From a virus, in IMG/VR virus record IMGVR_UViG_3300042563_002067, positions 95,913 through 159,912 of that record: a DNA stretch of 64,000 nt; one strand, 5' to 3'. The notes beneath the pieces are model-generated. The model did not search any database. It was not told the origin of the DNA and worked only from the letters and a program-made list of their open reading frames with translations. Each line of letters opens with the position of its first letter. The stretch's first letter is position 1. Positions 7,819 to 15,989 of the stretch are shown here, piece by piece. Made by a program: the position numbers and the translations under genes.

Positions 7819-8499
7819 ATGAAGAAAATACTATTAGAAAAATCAGTTGTTGATGAAATTTTGAGATTATATAATGATGAGATGTTAGGCTCTCCATCTA
7901 TATCTGAAAAATTAAATATTAACAAACAAGTTGTGTTACGAACATTAAAAGAAAATGGTGCTATTGTCGGTATCTCCGGTAGAAAATATAAGGGTGGGAA
8001 ATCTGAATCAGATAAACGACATTATCTTAAAAATAGAGAAAAACGATTACAATATTTTTCTGATTGGCAAAAAGATAATAGAGACCGTCTAAATGATTAC
8101 CATCAAAAATGGAGAGAAAAAAATATTGATAAACATAGAGAATATAAACGTAAGTATGAAAAACATCGTAAAGATACTGACCCCCTCTATAAACTAATCA
8201 CCAATTTCAGAACTGCAATATGGACAGTATTAAAAGAAAGTAATGTAGACAAATATGGACATTACTTTGATGTTCTACAATATAGTCCGGAGGAATTGAT
8301 TAATCATTTAGAAAAACAATTTAAGGATGATATGACGTGGGATAACTATGGAATTTGGCACGTGGACCATAAACTACCAATTACATCTTTTGATATACAA
8401 GAGATGGGTGACGAGGAATTTATGAGATGTTGGTGTTTGGATAACCTTCAACCAATGTGGGGTGAGGAGAATATTCGTAAATCAAATAAAGTTTTTTAA
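7819..8499 (+). CDS. HNH homing-type endonuclease
   Basis: Probable free-standing homing endonuclease that cuts DNA at a specific site. The 226-residue product has an N-terminal helix-turn-helix-like segment (about residues 8-48, with SISEKLNINKQVVLRTL), a long basic Lys/Arg/Tyr-rich helical linker (60-120), and a C-terminal HNH fold. Visible motif residues are H181-V-D-H184, N209 in the LDNLQPMW loop and the ENIRKSNK tail (217-224). It sits alone between the capsid terminator and an unrelated late gene, typical of an inserted selfish gene next to a conserved target. The target could be the capsid gene of related phages. Confidence 0.85.
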   Translation: MKKILLEKSVVDEILRLYNDEMLGSPSISEKLNINKQVVLRTLKENGAIVGISGRKYKGGKSESDKRHYLKNREKRLQYFSDWQKDNRDRLNDYHQKWREKNIDKHREYKRKYEKHRKDTDPLYKLITNFRTAIWTVLKESNVDKYGHYFDVLQYSPEELINHLEKQFKDDMTWDNYGIWHVDHKLPITSFDIQEMGDEEFMRCWCLDNLQPMWGEENIRKSNKVF

Positions 8500-8508
8500 A
8501 TACTGAGG

Positions 8509-8520
8509 TATTTATATAAA
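8509..8520 (+). promoter_or_regulatory. Putative late promoter TATTTATATAAA
   Basis: Variant of the recurrent element in a GAGGTATTTATA context, 9 bp before the ATG at 8530. Confidence 0.6.
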
Positions 8521-8529
8521 AAGAAAAAT

Positions 8530-9672
8530 ATGAACAATTTATTTGAGATATCGAGTGAGGAAAGAAGTAGAATATTAAATCTTCACGAGAGTGCAACAAA
8601 ACGACAATATTTAACGTTAGAACAGGTTGTTCAACCCCAATATCATTCGACAACTACATCAAAATCGACTAACACTACTTTTCCGGTTCAAAATGTTGGT
8701 GATAAATTTGCTTATGGTCAGGTTGATTCTCCAAATGTTAAGTCAAAAATAATTTCATTAAAACCTCAAATTGATAAATTTATCAAGGATGATGGTGGTA
8801 AAAATTTTGTTATAACTATTACTGCAGGGGAATCTAATGTTACGAATCCAAAAGGATTTGAAGAAAAGGGTAGTTTAGCATTGGCGAGAGCTAATTCTGT
8901 GAAAGGGTATTTTGAAGAAGTATTTCAAGATTTAATTAAAAATGGTGTTTTAACTATTAAAGTTCCTACAGATGTTAGTCAAGTATCTTTAGGTAAAACA
9001 CCATATGATAAGACTAAAGGTGATAATAAAAATCCTGATAAGATTAAATTATATAGTGGTGAGCAATTTGTAAACTTTACTATCACAGGTAGTGGTTCAA
9101 AGTGTAATTTTGTTTTAGATGTTGAAGCTGGTCAAGGGGACCCTAATTTAGATTATGTAACAACTGATGAGATTTTAGAAGGTAAAGGGGAAGTTACATT
9201 TACTCCGGGACAGATTCCGGATAGATTGGTTATTATGGATAGTCAGGGTAAAATAGAAACGGACACAGGGTATATTACGGGTGACGTTAGTAAATACCCG
9301 GATTGGAAATATACTCCACTATATGTTTATCTTTTAACTTTGGTAAGTCAAACTAACCCGGTTGCGGTTTCAGGTAGTGAAATATTAACGATAACAGTTA
9401 CAGATTATGCTGATTTGGTTAAACAATTATTGAATGACCCCAATTCACGTAGTTATCAAAAAATGGGTAGTGAGATAGAACCGGGGTTAAAAGCTATGGC
9501 GGGTATGATTAAAAAAGGGCGAACAGAGTTTGTTATTTATAAATTATCGAATGCGGGAACCACAGTTCAATTTGATTCACCAAATAATGATAAAAAAATC
9601 AAAGTATATTCACCTATTGGAACCGGAACAATTAAAACAGGTTACGGGTTAGTAGGTCGTTGTATTAATTAA
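8530..9672 (+). CDS. OmpA-like domain protein, probable virion or lysis-associated
   Basis: The 380-residue product lacks a signal peptide. Its N terminus (ISSEERSRILNLHES) is a short helical motif of the kind seen at the start of virion proteins in phages of Bacteroidota. Residues about 60-180 resemble an OmpA/MotB-type domain: hydrophobic strands, ITAGES, then a RANSVKGYFEEVF helix after a Leu-Ala-rich segment. Such domains bind peptidoglycan. The C-terminal half is beta-rich and unrecognised. The late promoter suggests a structural or cell-wall-contact protein. The homology is weak by eye and function is inferred. Confidence 0.5.
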   Translation: MNNLFEISSEERSRILNLHESATKRQYLTLEQVVQPQYHSTTTSKSTNTTFPVQNVGDKFAYGQVDSPNVKSKIISLKPQIDKFIKDDGGKNFVITITAGESNVTNPKGFEEKGSLALARANSVKGYFEEVFQDLIKNGVLTIKVPTDVSQVSLGKTPYDKTKGDNKNPDKIKLYSGEQFVNFTITGSGSKCNFVLDVEAGQGDPNLDYVTTDEILEGKGEVTFTPGQIPDRLVIMDSQGKIETDTGYITGDVSKYPDWKYTPLYVYLLTLVSQTNPVAVSGSEILTITVTDYADLVKQLLNDPNSRSYQKMGSEIEPGLKAMAGMIKKGRTEFVIYKLSNAGTTVQFDSPNNDKKIKVYSPIGTGTIKTGYGLVGRCIN

Positions 9673-9913
9673 TTCGTTTTGAACTAATTAACTCATAAGT
9701 TAATTTATTATCTTTTGCGTAGGCAATATAGGTTTTGATAGTATCGTTTTTAGTAATTTTCATTATAGAAAAAACTTTTTTGTTATAAACTTTAGATAAC
9801 GAATCCATCAAGACGTTGGCATCTTTGTCAATGTCTTTTGTTTTTGGTTTAACTTGAGCCACAGAGGTTAATGTTCCGATAAGTAATAACGATAATAAGA
9901 ATAACTTTTTCAT
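9665..9913 (-). CDS. Small secreted protein with signal peptide
   Basis: The 82-residue product begins with a clear Sec signal peptide: MKK, a Leu/Ile-rich core, then SVAQ as the probable signal peptidase I site after about residue 19. The mature 60 residues are Lys/Asp-rich and not recognised. It would be exported to the periplasm or beyond. A host-type promoter lies directly upstream, unlike the late elements of neighbouring genes, so expression early in infection is plausible. It overlaps the 3' end of the OmpA-like gene by 8 bp on the opposite strand. It could act in superinfection exclusion or host envelope modification, but nothing in the sequence proves this. Confidence 0.65.
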   Translation of the reverse strand: MKKLFLLSLLLIGTLTSVAQVKPKTKDIDKDANVLMDSLSKVYNKKVFSIMKITKNDTIKTYIAYAKDNKLTYELISSKRIN

Positions 9914-9933
9914 AGTGTTTGTGTTTTGTTTGA

Positions 9934-9965
9934 CAAATATAAATATAATATTTTAACTGCCAAAA
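9934..9965 (-). promoter_or_regulatory. Host-type (Bacteroidota sigma-A) promoter for the secreted protein
   Basis: On the minus strand, TTTTG (9965-9961) and TATATTTG (9941-9934) are separated by 19 bp. This matches the Bacteroidota consensus TTG-N17-23-TAnnTTTG exactly at the -7 box. The predicted start of transcription lies about 15 bp before the ATG at 9913. Confidence 0.65.
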
Positions 9966-9973
9966 TTTTTATA

Positions 9974-10002
9974 TAAAAAAAGACGTTATTCTACGTCTTT
10001 TT
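9974..10002 (-). terminator. Terminator of a small minus-strand gene
   Basis: Hairpin AAAGACG / CGTCTTT with an 8-base loop, followed on the minus strand by seven T. The stop codon of the gene at 9986 lies in the loop. Confidence 0.8.
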
Positions 10003-10210
10003 CTTTTTTGGCGGTTACTCTAATTGCTTTTGATAATACTTCACATTCTCCTAATGAGAATATTCCGGATTGATATGCGTATTTAACGGCTTGGGTTAGA
10101 TAGTATATTCCGTGTTCTTTATCCATAGTTTCAAGTATGGCATCTAAGTGTTCTTCAGATTGGATTGGTATTGATTCAAATAGCTTTCCGAATAATTGAG
10201 GTTCTTCCAT
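9986..10210 (-). CDS. Small acidic protein of unknown function
   Basis: The 74-residue product starts at the ATG at 10210, which follows an A-rich segment; longer upstream reading in this frame overlaps the divergent gene and is unlikely to be coding. The sequence is helical (HLDAILETMDKEHG, then AVKYAYQSGIF, then CEVLSKAIRVTAKK) and resembles small soluble phage proteins, but no family is recognised. It is divergent from the metalloprotease-like gene with only 30 bp between starts; the nearly palindromic late element there could serve both. It ends inside its own terminator hairpin. Confidence 0.6.
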   Translation of the reverse strand: MEEPQLFGKLFESIPIQSEEHLDAILETMDKEHGIYYLTQAVKYAYQSGIFSLGECEVLSKAIRVTAKKEKDVE

Positions 10211-10227
10211 TTTTTTAATTTGTTTGA

Positions 10228-10239
10228 TATTTATAAGTA
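10228..10239 (+). promoter_or_regulatory. Late-promoter-like element between divergent genes
   Basis: TATTTATAAGTA ends one base before the ATG at 10241. The element is nearly palindromic and also stands 17 bp upstream of the minus-strand gene starting at 10210, so it may act in both directions. Confidence 0.45.
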
Positions 10240-10240
10240 T

Positions 10241-11470
10241 ATGAACAAAAATAACAAAATACAGATTAAAGAGGCTACCGGAGAGAGTGGAACTAGAGGT
10301 TCGTTTATAGCACCTCTTCAAGTGGGTATTAGAAAATTCAAAAAATCTCAAATGGGTCCGTTTACGACATCGGTATCTAAGTATGATAATCCTGAATTGG
10401 AATTTGATAGTTATGATGGTTCGATGGATGAAACAAAGAAACAGATTAAGAAGATAGAGGGGAAGGCAAGAAAGGTAACTAATTATATGACGAAACACCC
10501 TGATTCGACCAATAGTGATGAAGAGGGTAACAACATTAATCAAACACCCGGTAAGAAAAATTTAAAAGTTGTTCCAATTAAAGAAAATACGTTGGCTAGT
10601 AATGCCGGTGAATACAATGGTCCAATTGAGTTAGGATTAAAAAAATGGAGAAAGACTGAATTATTTCCTTTTAGTATTGATGTTGATAATCACCATAATA
10701 AAAAAGCTAAAGGTAAACATATAAAAAATAATGTTGAACGTGTTATTGGTATGTGGGAGAAAGGTGTTGACGGAAGTTATGATATAGACACACACGACGT
10801 TCATACGGTTAAAGAATGGGTTGAGATAACCGAAGGCACCATATTGGGAGATATTGTCCCAAATGGACTAAAAATGTCCTCTAATTACGACAGAGTTATT
10901 GATAAGTTTAGAAAGGATATTCCTGAGGATAAAATGAAGGAATATGATTTGATTTCTGAGAAGATAAAAGATTTTGTTCAAGATAGGGGATATGTTATAA
11001 AAGTATTGAATTCTTGTAACACCGGATTTAAAGGGGTTAGAACAAATAAGGCAATTATTTTATGTTCACCTGAAATGTTTCCAAATTTTGCATCATTTGT
11101 TTATATTTTATTCCACGAATTAAGGCACGAACAACAGATGAGTGAATTTGATTTGAAGGATTCCTATATGGGGGATATTGAGGATTTTGAGGAATTTTAT
11201 AAAATCTATTGGGATATGGAAATGGATGCCGATAATTACGGTAAGGATTGGGTTAAAAAAATTGGTGATGTGTTAAAATTGCCTGAGGATGTTTATTATC
11301 TAGATAATATGATTAAAAATTATCCATCAATGTCAAATATGGTTAGACAAATGACATCACACCTACACAGAGAAATACAAACCTTAAAGAGTCGAGGAAT
11401 GACGTATACGGACATTAGTGACTTGGATATCGTTAAGAAACACTTACAGAGTCTTGAAGATATGTTTTAA
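10241..11470 (+). CDS. Putative zinc metalloprotease with HELRH motif and duplicated N-terminal module
   Basis: The start at 10241 (MNKNNKIQIKEATGESG) is preferred to an upstream ATG at 10196, because it follows the late element. The 409-residue product has two related N-terminal modules, IKEATGESGTRGSFIAPLQ (about residues 7-25) and IKENTLASNAGEYNGPIEL (about 113-131), each followed by a basic Trp/Phe segment. The C-terminal domain has H292-E-L-R-H296 and, about 30 residues later, E327-M-D-A-D. This matches the HExxH...ExxAD pattern of gluzincin/M78-like peptidases. It may process virion proteins or the host wall. Catalytic activity is inferred from motifs only. Confidence 0.6.
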   Translation: MNKNNKIQIKEATGESGTRGSFIAPLQVGIRKFKKSQMGPFTTSVSKYDNPELEFDSYDGSMDETKKQIKKIEGKARKVTNYMTKHPDSTNSDEEGNNINQTPGKKNLKVVPIKENTLASNAGEYNGPIELGLKKWRKTELFPFSIDVDNHHNKKAKGKHIKNNVERVIGMWEKGVDGSYDIDTHDVHTVKEWVEITEGTILGDIVPNGLKMSSNYDRVIDKFRKDIPEDKMKEYDLISEKIKDFVQDRGYVIKVLNSCNTGFKGVRTNKAIILCSPEMFPNFASFVYILFHELRHEQQMSEFDLKDSYMGDIEDFEEFYKIYWDMEMDADNYGKDWVKKIGDVLKLPEDVYYLDNMIKNYPSMSNMVRQMTSHLHREIQTLKSRGMTYTDISDLDIVKKHLQSLEDMF

Positions 11471-11475
11471 ATAAC

Positions 11476-11503
11476 AAACCCCTACTCAACAGTGGGGGTT
11501 TTT
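11476..11503 (+). terminator. Strong hairpin terminator between convergent genes
   Basis: AAACCCCTACT / AGTGGGGGTTT stem of 11 pairs (one G-T) with a four-base loop, then TTT. The stop codon of the minus-strand gene at 11482 lies in the stem. It may act on both strands. Confidence 0.75.
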
Positions 11504-11925
11504 GATTTAATTAAGATTCTATTCTTTAATTTTGATAATGAATGTTCCACTTGGGATTTCATTTGTTCAATACGTTGCATTCTATTTTGTTGCACTTTGT
11601 TATCATACATATTGGACATTTTCTTCCAATCTCTATCAGTAAGGGGGATATTACTATAATAACAAACGTGATTGATTATTGTAATTTTTTTATCGTCTAA
11701 GATAATGAATACACCTAATTTTTTATTTTCTATAATTCTATGGTCAGATAGTGGAGCAATTTCATAAATGGAATTGGAATGTCGTAAGACATTACGGAAA
11801 ATAAATTTACAATCATTGATATCCGCCAATCTTCCCGGGTCAACAACATCGTATAATATCTGTAACTCTAATAGTTTCTTTCTAACAGCTCTACGTTTTA
11901 ATTTTCGTTTTATGTATTTTATCAT
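11482..11925 (-). CDS. Unknown basic protein
   Basis: The 147-residue product has a very basic N terminus (MIKYIKRKLKRRAVRKK) that could bind nucleic acid or membrane surface. A central beta-like part (FIFRNVLRHSNSIYEIAPL, then GVFIILDDKKITIINH) follows, and then a helical C terminus with Met/Gln/Arg (DWKKMSNMYDNKVQQNRMQ). No family is recognised. A TATCTTTG box (matching TAnnTTTG) lies about 20 bp before the start, so host-type transcription is possible. Its stop codon is inside the terminator hairpin shared with the convergent gene. Confidence 0.65.
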   Translation of the reverse strand: MIKYIKRKLKRRAVRKKLLELQILYDVVDPGRLADINDCKFIFRNVLRHSNSIYEIAPLSDHRIIENKKLGVFIILDDKKITIINHVCYYSNIPLTDRDWKKMSNMYDNKVQQNRMQRIEQMKSQVEHSLSKLKNRILIKSKTPTVE

Positions 11926-11945
11926 ATCTTTAGTGAATTATCGGA

Positions 11946-11953
11946 CAAAGATA
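11946..11953 (-). promoter_or_regulatory. Possible host-type -7 box
   Basis: TATCTTTG on the minus strand fits TAnnTTTG, 20 bp before the ATG at 11925. No convincing -33 TTG lies at the expected distance, so the call is tentative. Confidence 0.4.
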
Positions 11954-11985
11954 CGTAAAAATTTTATATATAAAAAAATAATTTG

Positions 11986-12018
11986 ATAAAAAAAAGGAGA
12001 AAATTAAATTCCTCCTTT
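11986..12018 (-). terminator. Terminator at the end of the tail operon
   Basis: On the minus strand AAAGGAG / CTCCTTT with a 12-base loop, followed by a run of T. The stop codon of the gene at 12004 lies in the loop. Confidence 0.75.
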
Positions 12019-12282
12019 ATTTTTTGCTTTATCTAAGTAGTCATAAGCTCTATCTCCATACATTTCATATATTTTTTTGAAGAATTGTGCGGGGTTTTTT
12101 CTTATGTATCTAAGAACATCATTTGGGATATACGAACCGTATTTGTCACCAAAGATTGATTTGACTTGTCTCTCTCTATCACTCGTTGGTCTATTAACAT
12201 CGGATGAGTAATCTTGTTCAGACATTACTTTTTTAATAATGTTTGATAAATCTGATTCTGAAAGTTTAACTACCTTACCCAT
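12004..12282 (-). CDS. Small protein with virion-type N-terminal motif
   Basis: The 92-residue product starts MGKVVKLSESDLSNIIKKVMSEQ, a short amphipathic N-terminal helix similar in style to ITE/ISE-type N termini of other small virion proteins in these phages. The rest (about 30-92) is soluble, with aromatic residues (YIRKNPAQFFKKIYEMYGDRAYDYL) and no recognised domain. It is the last gene of the minus-strand tail block, three bases after the preceding gene, and ends in a terminator loop. Function unknown. Confidence 0.6.
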   Translation of the reverse strand: MGKVVKLSESDLSNIIKKVMSEQDYSSDVNRPTSDRERQVKSIFGDKYGSYIPNDVLRYIRKNPAQFFKKIYEMYGDRAYDYLDKAKNKGGI

Positions 12283-12285
12283 AAC

Positions 12286-12891
12286 TTACGAATTTAATCC
12301 ATTCATTCCACCAAGTTCGATTGCATCTAGTAAGACAACTGCCTTACCATACGCGTTTGTCCAAGTTGGGTGGGGTGGGACAACTGTTATAGTGTTACCA
12401 CTACAATCAAGTACACACATAATTGTTTCTGTTCCTGCGGATATAGGTGGTGGTGATACACAATTTTCACAATCTAAAAAGGGACCTGAATAGTAATAAT
12501 AATTTGTTTCACCCGAATTAGTTAACCCATCAAAAGTTACGCAAAATGGTGTTCCTCTACCAAATTGTATTTCATAAGTACTACCTGATGTGGGAGCACC
12601 AAAGTAACTACAAAATTCAGTTGGGTCTATATTAATCTCTTCTAATGTACCACATCGTATAAATTTAAAATTTAAATCCACTGTGGTCTCACTTAAACAC
12701 TCACAACAATCTGTATATGATATCCCCAAGGTTACCCCTATAGTTGGAGGGTTAGACGTTTCTACCCCAACAGTAGCACAAAATCCTATCTCGTCAATAG
12801 AATACCCTACTGTTTCTCCCACTGTTAACGTTATTGCAGAAACAATGTATTCCTCATTAGTTAAACAATCATTTATAATATAATTTGCCAT
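12286..12891 (-). CDS. Cysteine-rich beta-structured protein, probable fibre or tail decoration
   Basis: The 201-residue product is rich in Thr, Gly, Cys and aromatic residues with alternating strands, a composition like that of fibre segments in this same genome (for example those at 35931 and 47489). Cysteine pairs occur in DCCEC and in DCENC. No catalytic motif or signal peptide is present. A perfect late-promoter element stands 29 bp upstream, so it is a virion or late protein. It could be a short tail fibre tip or decoration protein; I do not recognise a named family. Confidence 0.55.
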   Translation of the reverse strand: MANYIINDCLTNEEYIVSAITLTVGETVGYSIDEIGFCATVGVETSNPPTIGVTLGISYTDCCECLSETTVDLNFKFIRCGTLEEINIDPTEFCSYFGAPTSGSTYEIQFGRGTPFCVTFDGLTNSGETNYYYYSGPFLDCENCVSPPPISAGTETIMCVLDCSGNTITVVPPHPTWTNAYGKAVVLLDAIELGGMNGLNS

Positions 12892-12920
12892 ATATTTTGT
12901 ATTATTTTTTTTTTAGTTTT

Positions 12921-12932
12921 TATTTATAAATA
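12921..12932 (-). promoter_or_regulatory. Putative late promoter TATTTATAAATA
   Basis: Perfect copy of the recurrent 12-mer, in a GATATTTATAAATAAAAA context on the minus strand, 29 bp before the ATG at 12891. Confidence 0.65.
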
Positions 12933-12937
12933 TCTTA

Positions 12938-14398
12938 TTATTCCAAATACTTCACATTAACAATCTGAAATTTGATTTGTTTTTTGTAGGTATTAATCAC
13001 CCCACTACTCTCAACTTTCAAATCAACATAGTATTCGTTTGGTATTTTATCCCTCGTATCGAACATAAAGTAATATTCATTTGGGGTTTGGTTAATTCTT
13101 GTCCATCCTTGAACTTGAACTTCTGTTTGCCCTTCTCTTACATACACTCGGTAATGAGCCTTTACGTTTGGAAGTAACTTATTTGTTGTGTAAGCTTGTT
13201 TAATTACCACGCCAACTTTTCTAATATCTGTGTTGTATATTTTTTCGTCTTGTTTTATTCCGTAAAAATCAAATCCATAAATCTTTGGGTCCTGAGTTGA
13301 CGTACCAATTTGAATTGAATGTTTTAACGGGTATAATACAAAGTCATTGGTTATATTAGGTAAAGAAAAACCATTTAATTTTAACCCTGACCAAATGTCA
13401 TAAAAAGAACAAGGTGTACGATACCCAATTAATGGTGGTATTGTAACTTCATAAACACCTTTGGTTCTCTGACATACATCTAAGTAAGGACTCATTAATC
13501 CTAAAATAGGAGTTCCATTGGAATCCGAAATAGACACTGACGGTAATTCATCTAAGTTGATAGGATTACCATCTTCGTATATGTATAAGTATAATTTATT
13601 GATTTTCCCTAACGAAAATGAGTTTCTGTCATCCTCAATCAAATCATCATAGTTTGTTTCTAAGAATGGTTCGTAGAAGGTTTGAGTATGTCTTGTAAAG
13701 AATTGAACTTCGTAGTTCTCAGTTAACCCCGTTAAGTTTTCAATTTGAGGTAAATAAGCAATTCCCCATCCTGTTACACCGGTTAAACCATTTGTTAAGA
13801 TATTATTAATTTCACTTGTCATATCAAAAGATATGTCTTCATTCCCGAATTGAAAATGTTGTGTGTCTACAATAGTTAACGCACTGTATGGTGTTGAACC
13901 TGAATTATTATTGTTATAGATACCCGGTGATGTCCACCCACTTAATGTTGTTGTTTGAATCCAATTTGACGGTCTTGTTGAGAAGTTTCTATCTGAATTA
14001 CTATAATCATATATTAAGTCAGCAAAGTCATATCCAACACCTTCGTCCCACATTTGGTTGTTAGGTATTCTAAATAATATTAAATCAAAGGAAGTTGCTC
14101 TCAATCTAGCTTGAGATGTTGTTGTATTTAACTCTTCAATATTAAAGGTTGATGTGTTAACCATTCTTAACGTATGTGTCATAGCATCAGGACAAGTTGT
14201 AGATATTGTTCCGTCAGATATTTTTTCTTGAAGAAGAGACATATCCAAATCAAAAATGAAACGGCTAAACCCATTTGGGTATTGTGAAGTCGCTAATGAA
14301 CCATAAAATAGTTCAGTCACAGGGTTTCTTCCGGTGTTTGTTAAACTATTTGATATGATTGTATTGTTTTTACTAAAATAGGAATTGTTAATTGACAT
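12938..14398 (-). CDS. Virion structural protein, beta-rich, possibly baseplate/fibre
   Basis: The start chosen is the ATG at 14398 (MSINNSYFSKNN); the five-codon-longer start would be TTG. The 486-residue product is beta-rich. Its first 230 residues resemble a DNRLRE-type (CBM96-like) module: FIFDLDMSLLQEKI, then a segment with DMTSEINNIL, GWGIAYLPQ and FFTRHTQTFYEPFLE. Such modules bind carbohydrates or stabilise fibres. The C-terminal half has several Ig-like strands. It follows the gp5-like gene, so a baseplate or fibre-connector role is likely. A late element lies 9 bp upstream. Confidence 0.55.
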   Translation of the reverse strand: MSINNSYFSKNNTIISNSLTNTGRNPVTELFYGSLATSQYPNGFSRFIFDLDMSLLQEKISDGTISTTCPDAMTHTLRMVNTSTFNIEELNTTTSQARLRATSFDLILFRIPNNQMWDEGVGYDFADLIYDYSNSDRNFSTRPSNWIQTTTLSGWTSPGIYNNNNSGSTPYSALTIVDTQHFQFGNEDISFDMTSEINNILTNGLTGVTGWGIAYLPQIENLTGLTENYEVQFFTRHTQTFYEPFLETNYDDLIEDDRNSFSLGKINKLYLYIYEDGNPINLDELPSVSISDSNGTPILGLMSPYLDVCQRTKGVYEVTIPPLIGYRTPCSFYDIWSGLKLNGFSLPNITNDFVLYPLKHSIQIGTSTQDPKIYGFDFYGIKQDEKIYNTDIRKVGVVIKQAYTTNKLLPNVKAHYRVYVREGQTEVQVQGWTRINQTPNEYYFMFDTRDKIPNEYYVDLKVESSGVINTYKKQIKFQIVNVKYLE

Positions 14399-14407
14399 AA
14401 AATCTTT

Positions 14408-14419
14408 TAACAATAAATA
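14408..14419 (-). promoter_or_regulatory. Putative late promoter TATTTATTGTTA
   Basis: Variant of the recurrent element on the minus strand, 9 bp before the ATG at 14398. Confidence 0.5.
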
Positions 14420-14420
14420 T

Positions 14421-15989
14421 TTAGTTTAATCGAATATTTTGATTTAAGACAGTATTATTTACATCGGCTAGTAATTGATTGATACTAGTCTTGGTTGTTT
14501 TAGAACCTTGAGTCGCTTCATCCGGAACCATATTAGCATGAGGATGGACGTGATTGTTTAAAAATTCAACAATTTTCTCAATCAGTTTAACCAATTCTTC
14601 ACCTCTAACACTTGAGTATGTTTTCTCAAATAATGTATCTCCGGCACCAACAAATTTATCCTGTGGAATACCGTATAACGTATTAGATAAATCAATTTGT
14701 CCTTTAGGACTTGTTGCGTTTTGAGATAATAAAAATACTTTTTGAGCACCTAACACACCGTAAGTAACATCTTCATTTTGAAATGTTGTTGGTATTACTG
14801 TTTCTTCTTTAACAGTTCCTTGAGGACCAAATAAAGGTTTACCCCCTTTATTTTCTGAAACCAAAAACCAACCTTCTTCTTTTGAATTATTTAATTTAAT
14901 TTTATTAAAAAATCTTTTGTAATTCACGTATTCAACAACATCATTTAATGCCGTTGATGGTGTAAAGTTTTTACCGGTATCGTATGTTTGTTTTGATGGT
15001 GTAACAACAAAAGGAAATTGGTCAGCAAGATTTTTTGGGTTATTAATTGTTATTCCTGTAAATGTAACATTTGGGTTAAATACTTTAGAAATAAAATCAT
15101 TAATTGATTTAACCGATTCCTGAAAAGTTTTACCCACAAACGATATGGACTCTAGTTCAACACCATAATCTTCACCACTATTTAATTTTAATATGGTATC
15201 GTATTTAAAGTTGTCCGTATTAACTTTTGGACTTGGTTTAAGATTATACAATTTAACTGACCCGGTAAAGGAATCTGCCGTCGTATTTAATGTTGCAATA
15301 TCCCAAACAATCATTTTTTTAACTAATAAAACATCTTGAACTAATCTATATTTTGTTTCAGGTGGTAATGTTTTTTTAGTTTGAGTAAATCTTGTTAACT
15401 GTAAAAAGGCTCTATTTTGATTACCAATTGGGAATTTATCTTTAGATAATTCTTTTGTTTTTCCGGCACGGATTAATACTTCATTTTCTTTTACAATAAC
15501 GTCAGCGGTTCCTCTACCTAACAAAGCGTTGTCACCAGGTTCAGGGAAGATACCTTGACTGTTTTTATCACGGTATTCACCGTCTTGGTTTTTAAGACTC
15601 ATACCTTGTTTAATTCTATCTCCGGCTGCCAAGAATTTTTTGGCGCCTTGGTAGTGTTCAAAAGGTGTTGTCATTGGAGACGAGAACGGACCTTGAATAT
15701 AAAATTGGTTATTAAATTCGGACATTCTATTCATATAAACAATATGAACATACTCATCCTTTTTAGGTGTCTGACTAATATAAAACGGTAATAACGGCAT
15801 AAAAAGTAATGGGTCTCTCGATGTCCATATATCTTTTTGTTCATCCCAATTCGGAACGGACGCGATTATATCGTTATAATTTTTAGTTTCAGGAATAACT
15901 CTAATTCTACCCAACATCATTGGGTCTTGGTTATCGTAAACATATCCCGGAAATAATATTTGATACTTATTTTGACTATCTATTATCAT
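14421..15989 (-). CDS. 5: Baseplate hub/spike protein with gp5-type OB-fold
   Basis: The 522-residue product begins with a segment like the T4 gp5 / VgrG OB-fold: FPGYVYDNQDPMMLGRIRV at residues 14-32, followed by a Trp-Asp-rich loop and DEYVHIVYMN. Downstream a glycine-rich region (about residues 150-170) and a C terminus with NNHVHPHANM are seen. This family forms the needle and its platform at the centre of the baseplate. No lysozyme domain is present, unlike T4 gp5 (575 aa). It is in the minus-strand tail block, overlaps the upstream small gene by 14 bp and precedes another late structural gene. Confidence 0.75.
   Translation of the reverse strand: MIIDSQNKYQILFPGYVYDNQDPMMLGRIRVIPETKNYNDIIASVPNWDEQKDIWTSRDPLLFMPLLPFYISQTPKKDEYVHIVYMNRMSEFNNQFYIQGPFSSPMTTPFEHYQGAKKFLAAGDRIKQGMSLKNQDGEYRDKNSQGIFPEPGDNALLGRGTADVIVKENEVLIRAGKTKELSKDKFPIGNQNRAFLQLTRFTQTKKTLPPETKYRLVQDVLLVKKMIVWDIATLNTTADSFTGSVKLYNLKPSPKVNTDNFKYDTILKLNSGEDYGVELESISFVGKTFQESVKSINDFISKVFNPNVTFTGITINNPKNLADQFPFVVTPSKQTYDTGKNFTPSTALNDVVEYVNYKRFFNKIKLNNSKEEGWFLVSENKGGKPLFGPQGTVKEETVIPTTFQNEDVTYGVLGAQKVFLLSQNATSPKGQIDLSNTLYGIPQDKFVGAGDTLFEKTYSSVRGEELVKLIEKIVEFLNNHVHPHANMVPDEATQGSKTTKTSINQLLADVNNTVLNQNIRLN

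Noticed and set aside
10196-10240. Upstream start of the metalloprotease-like gene
   Set aside because: It would overlap the divergent gene start and place the late element inside the coding region.
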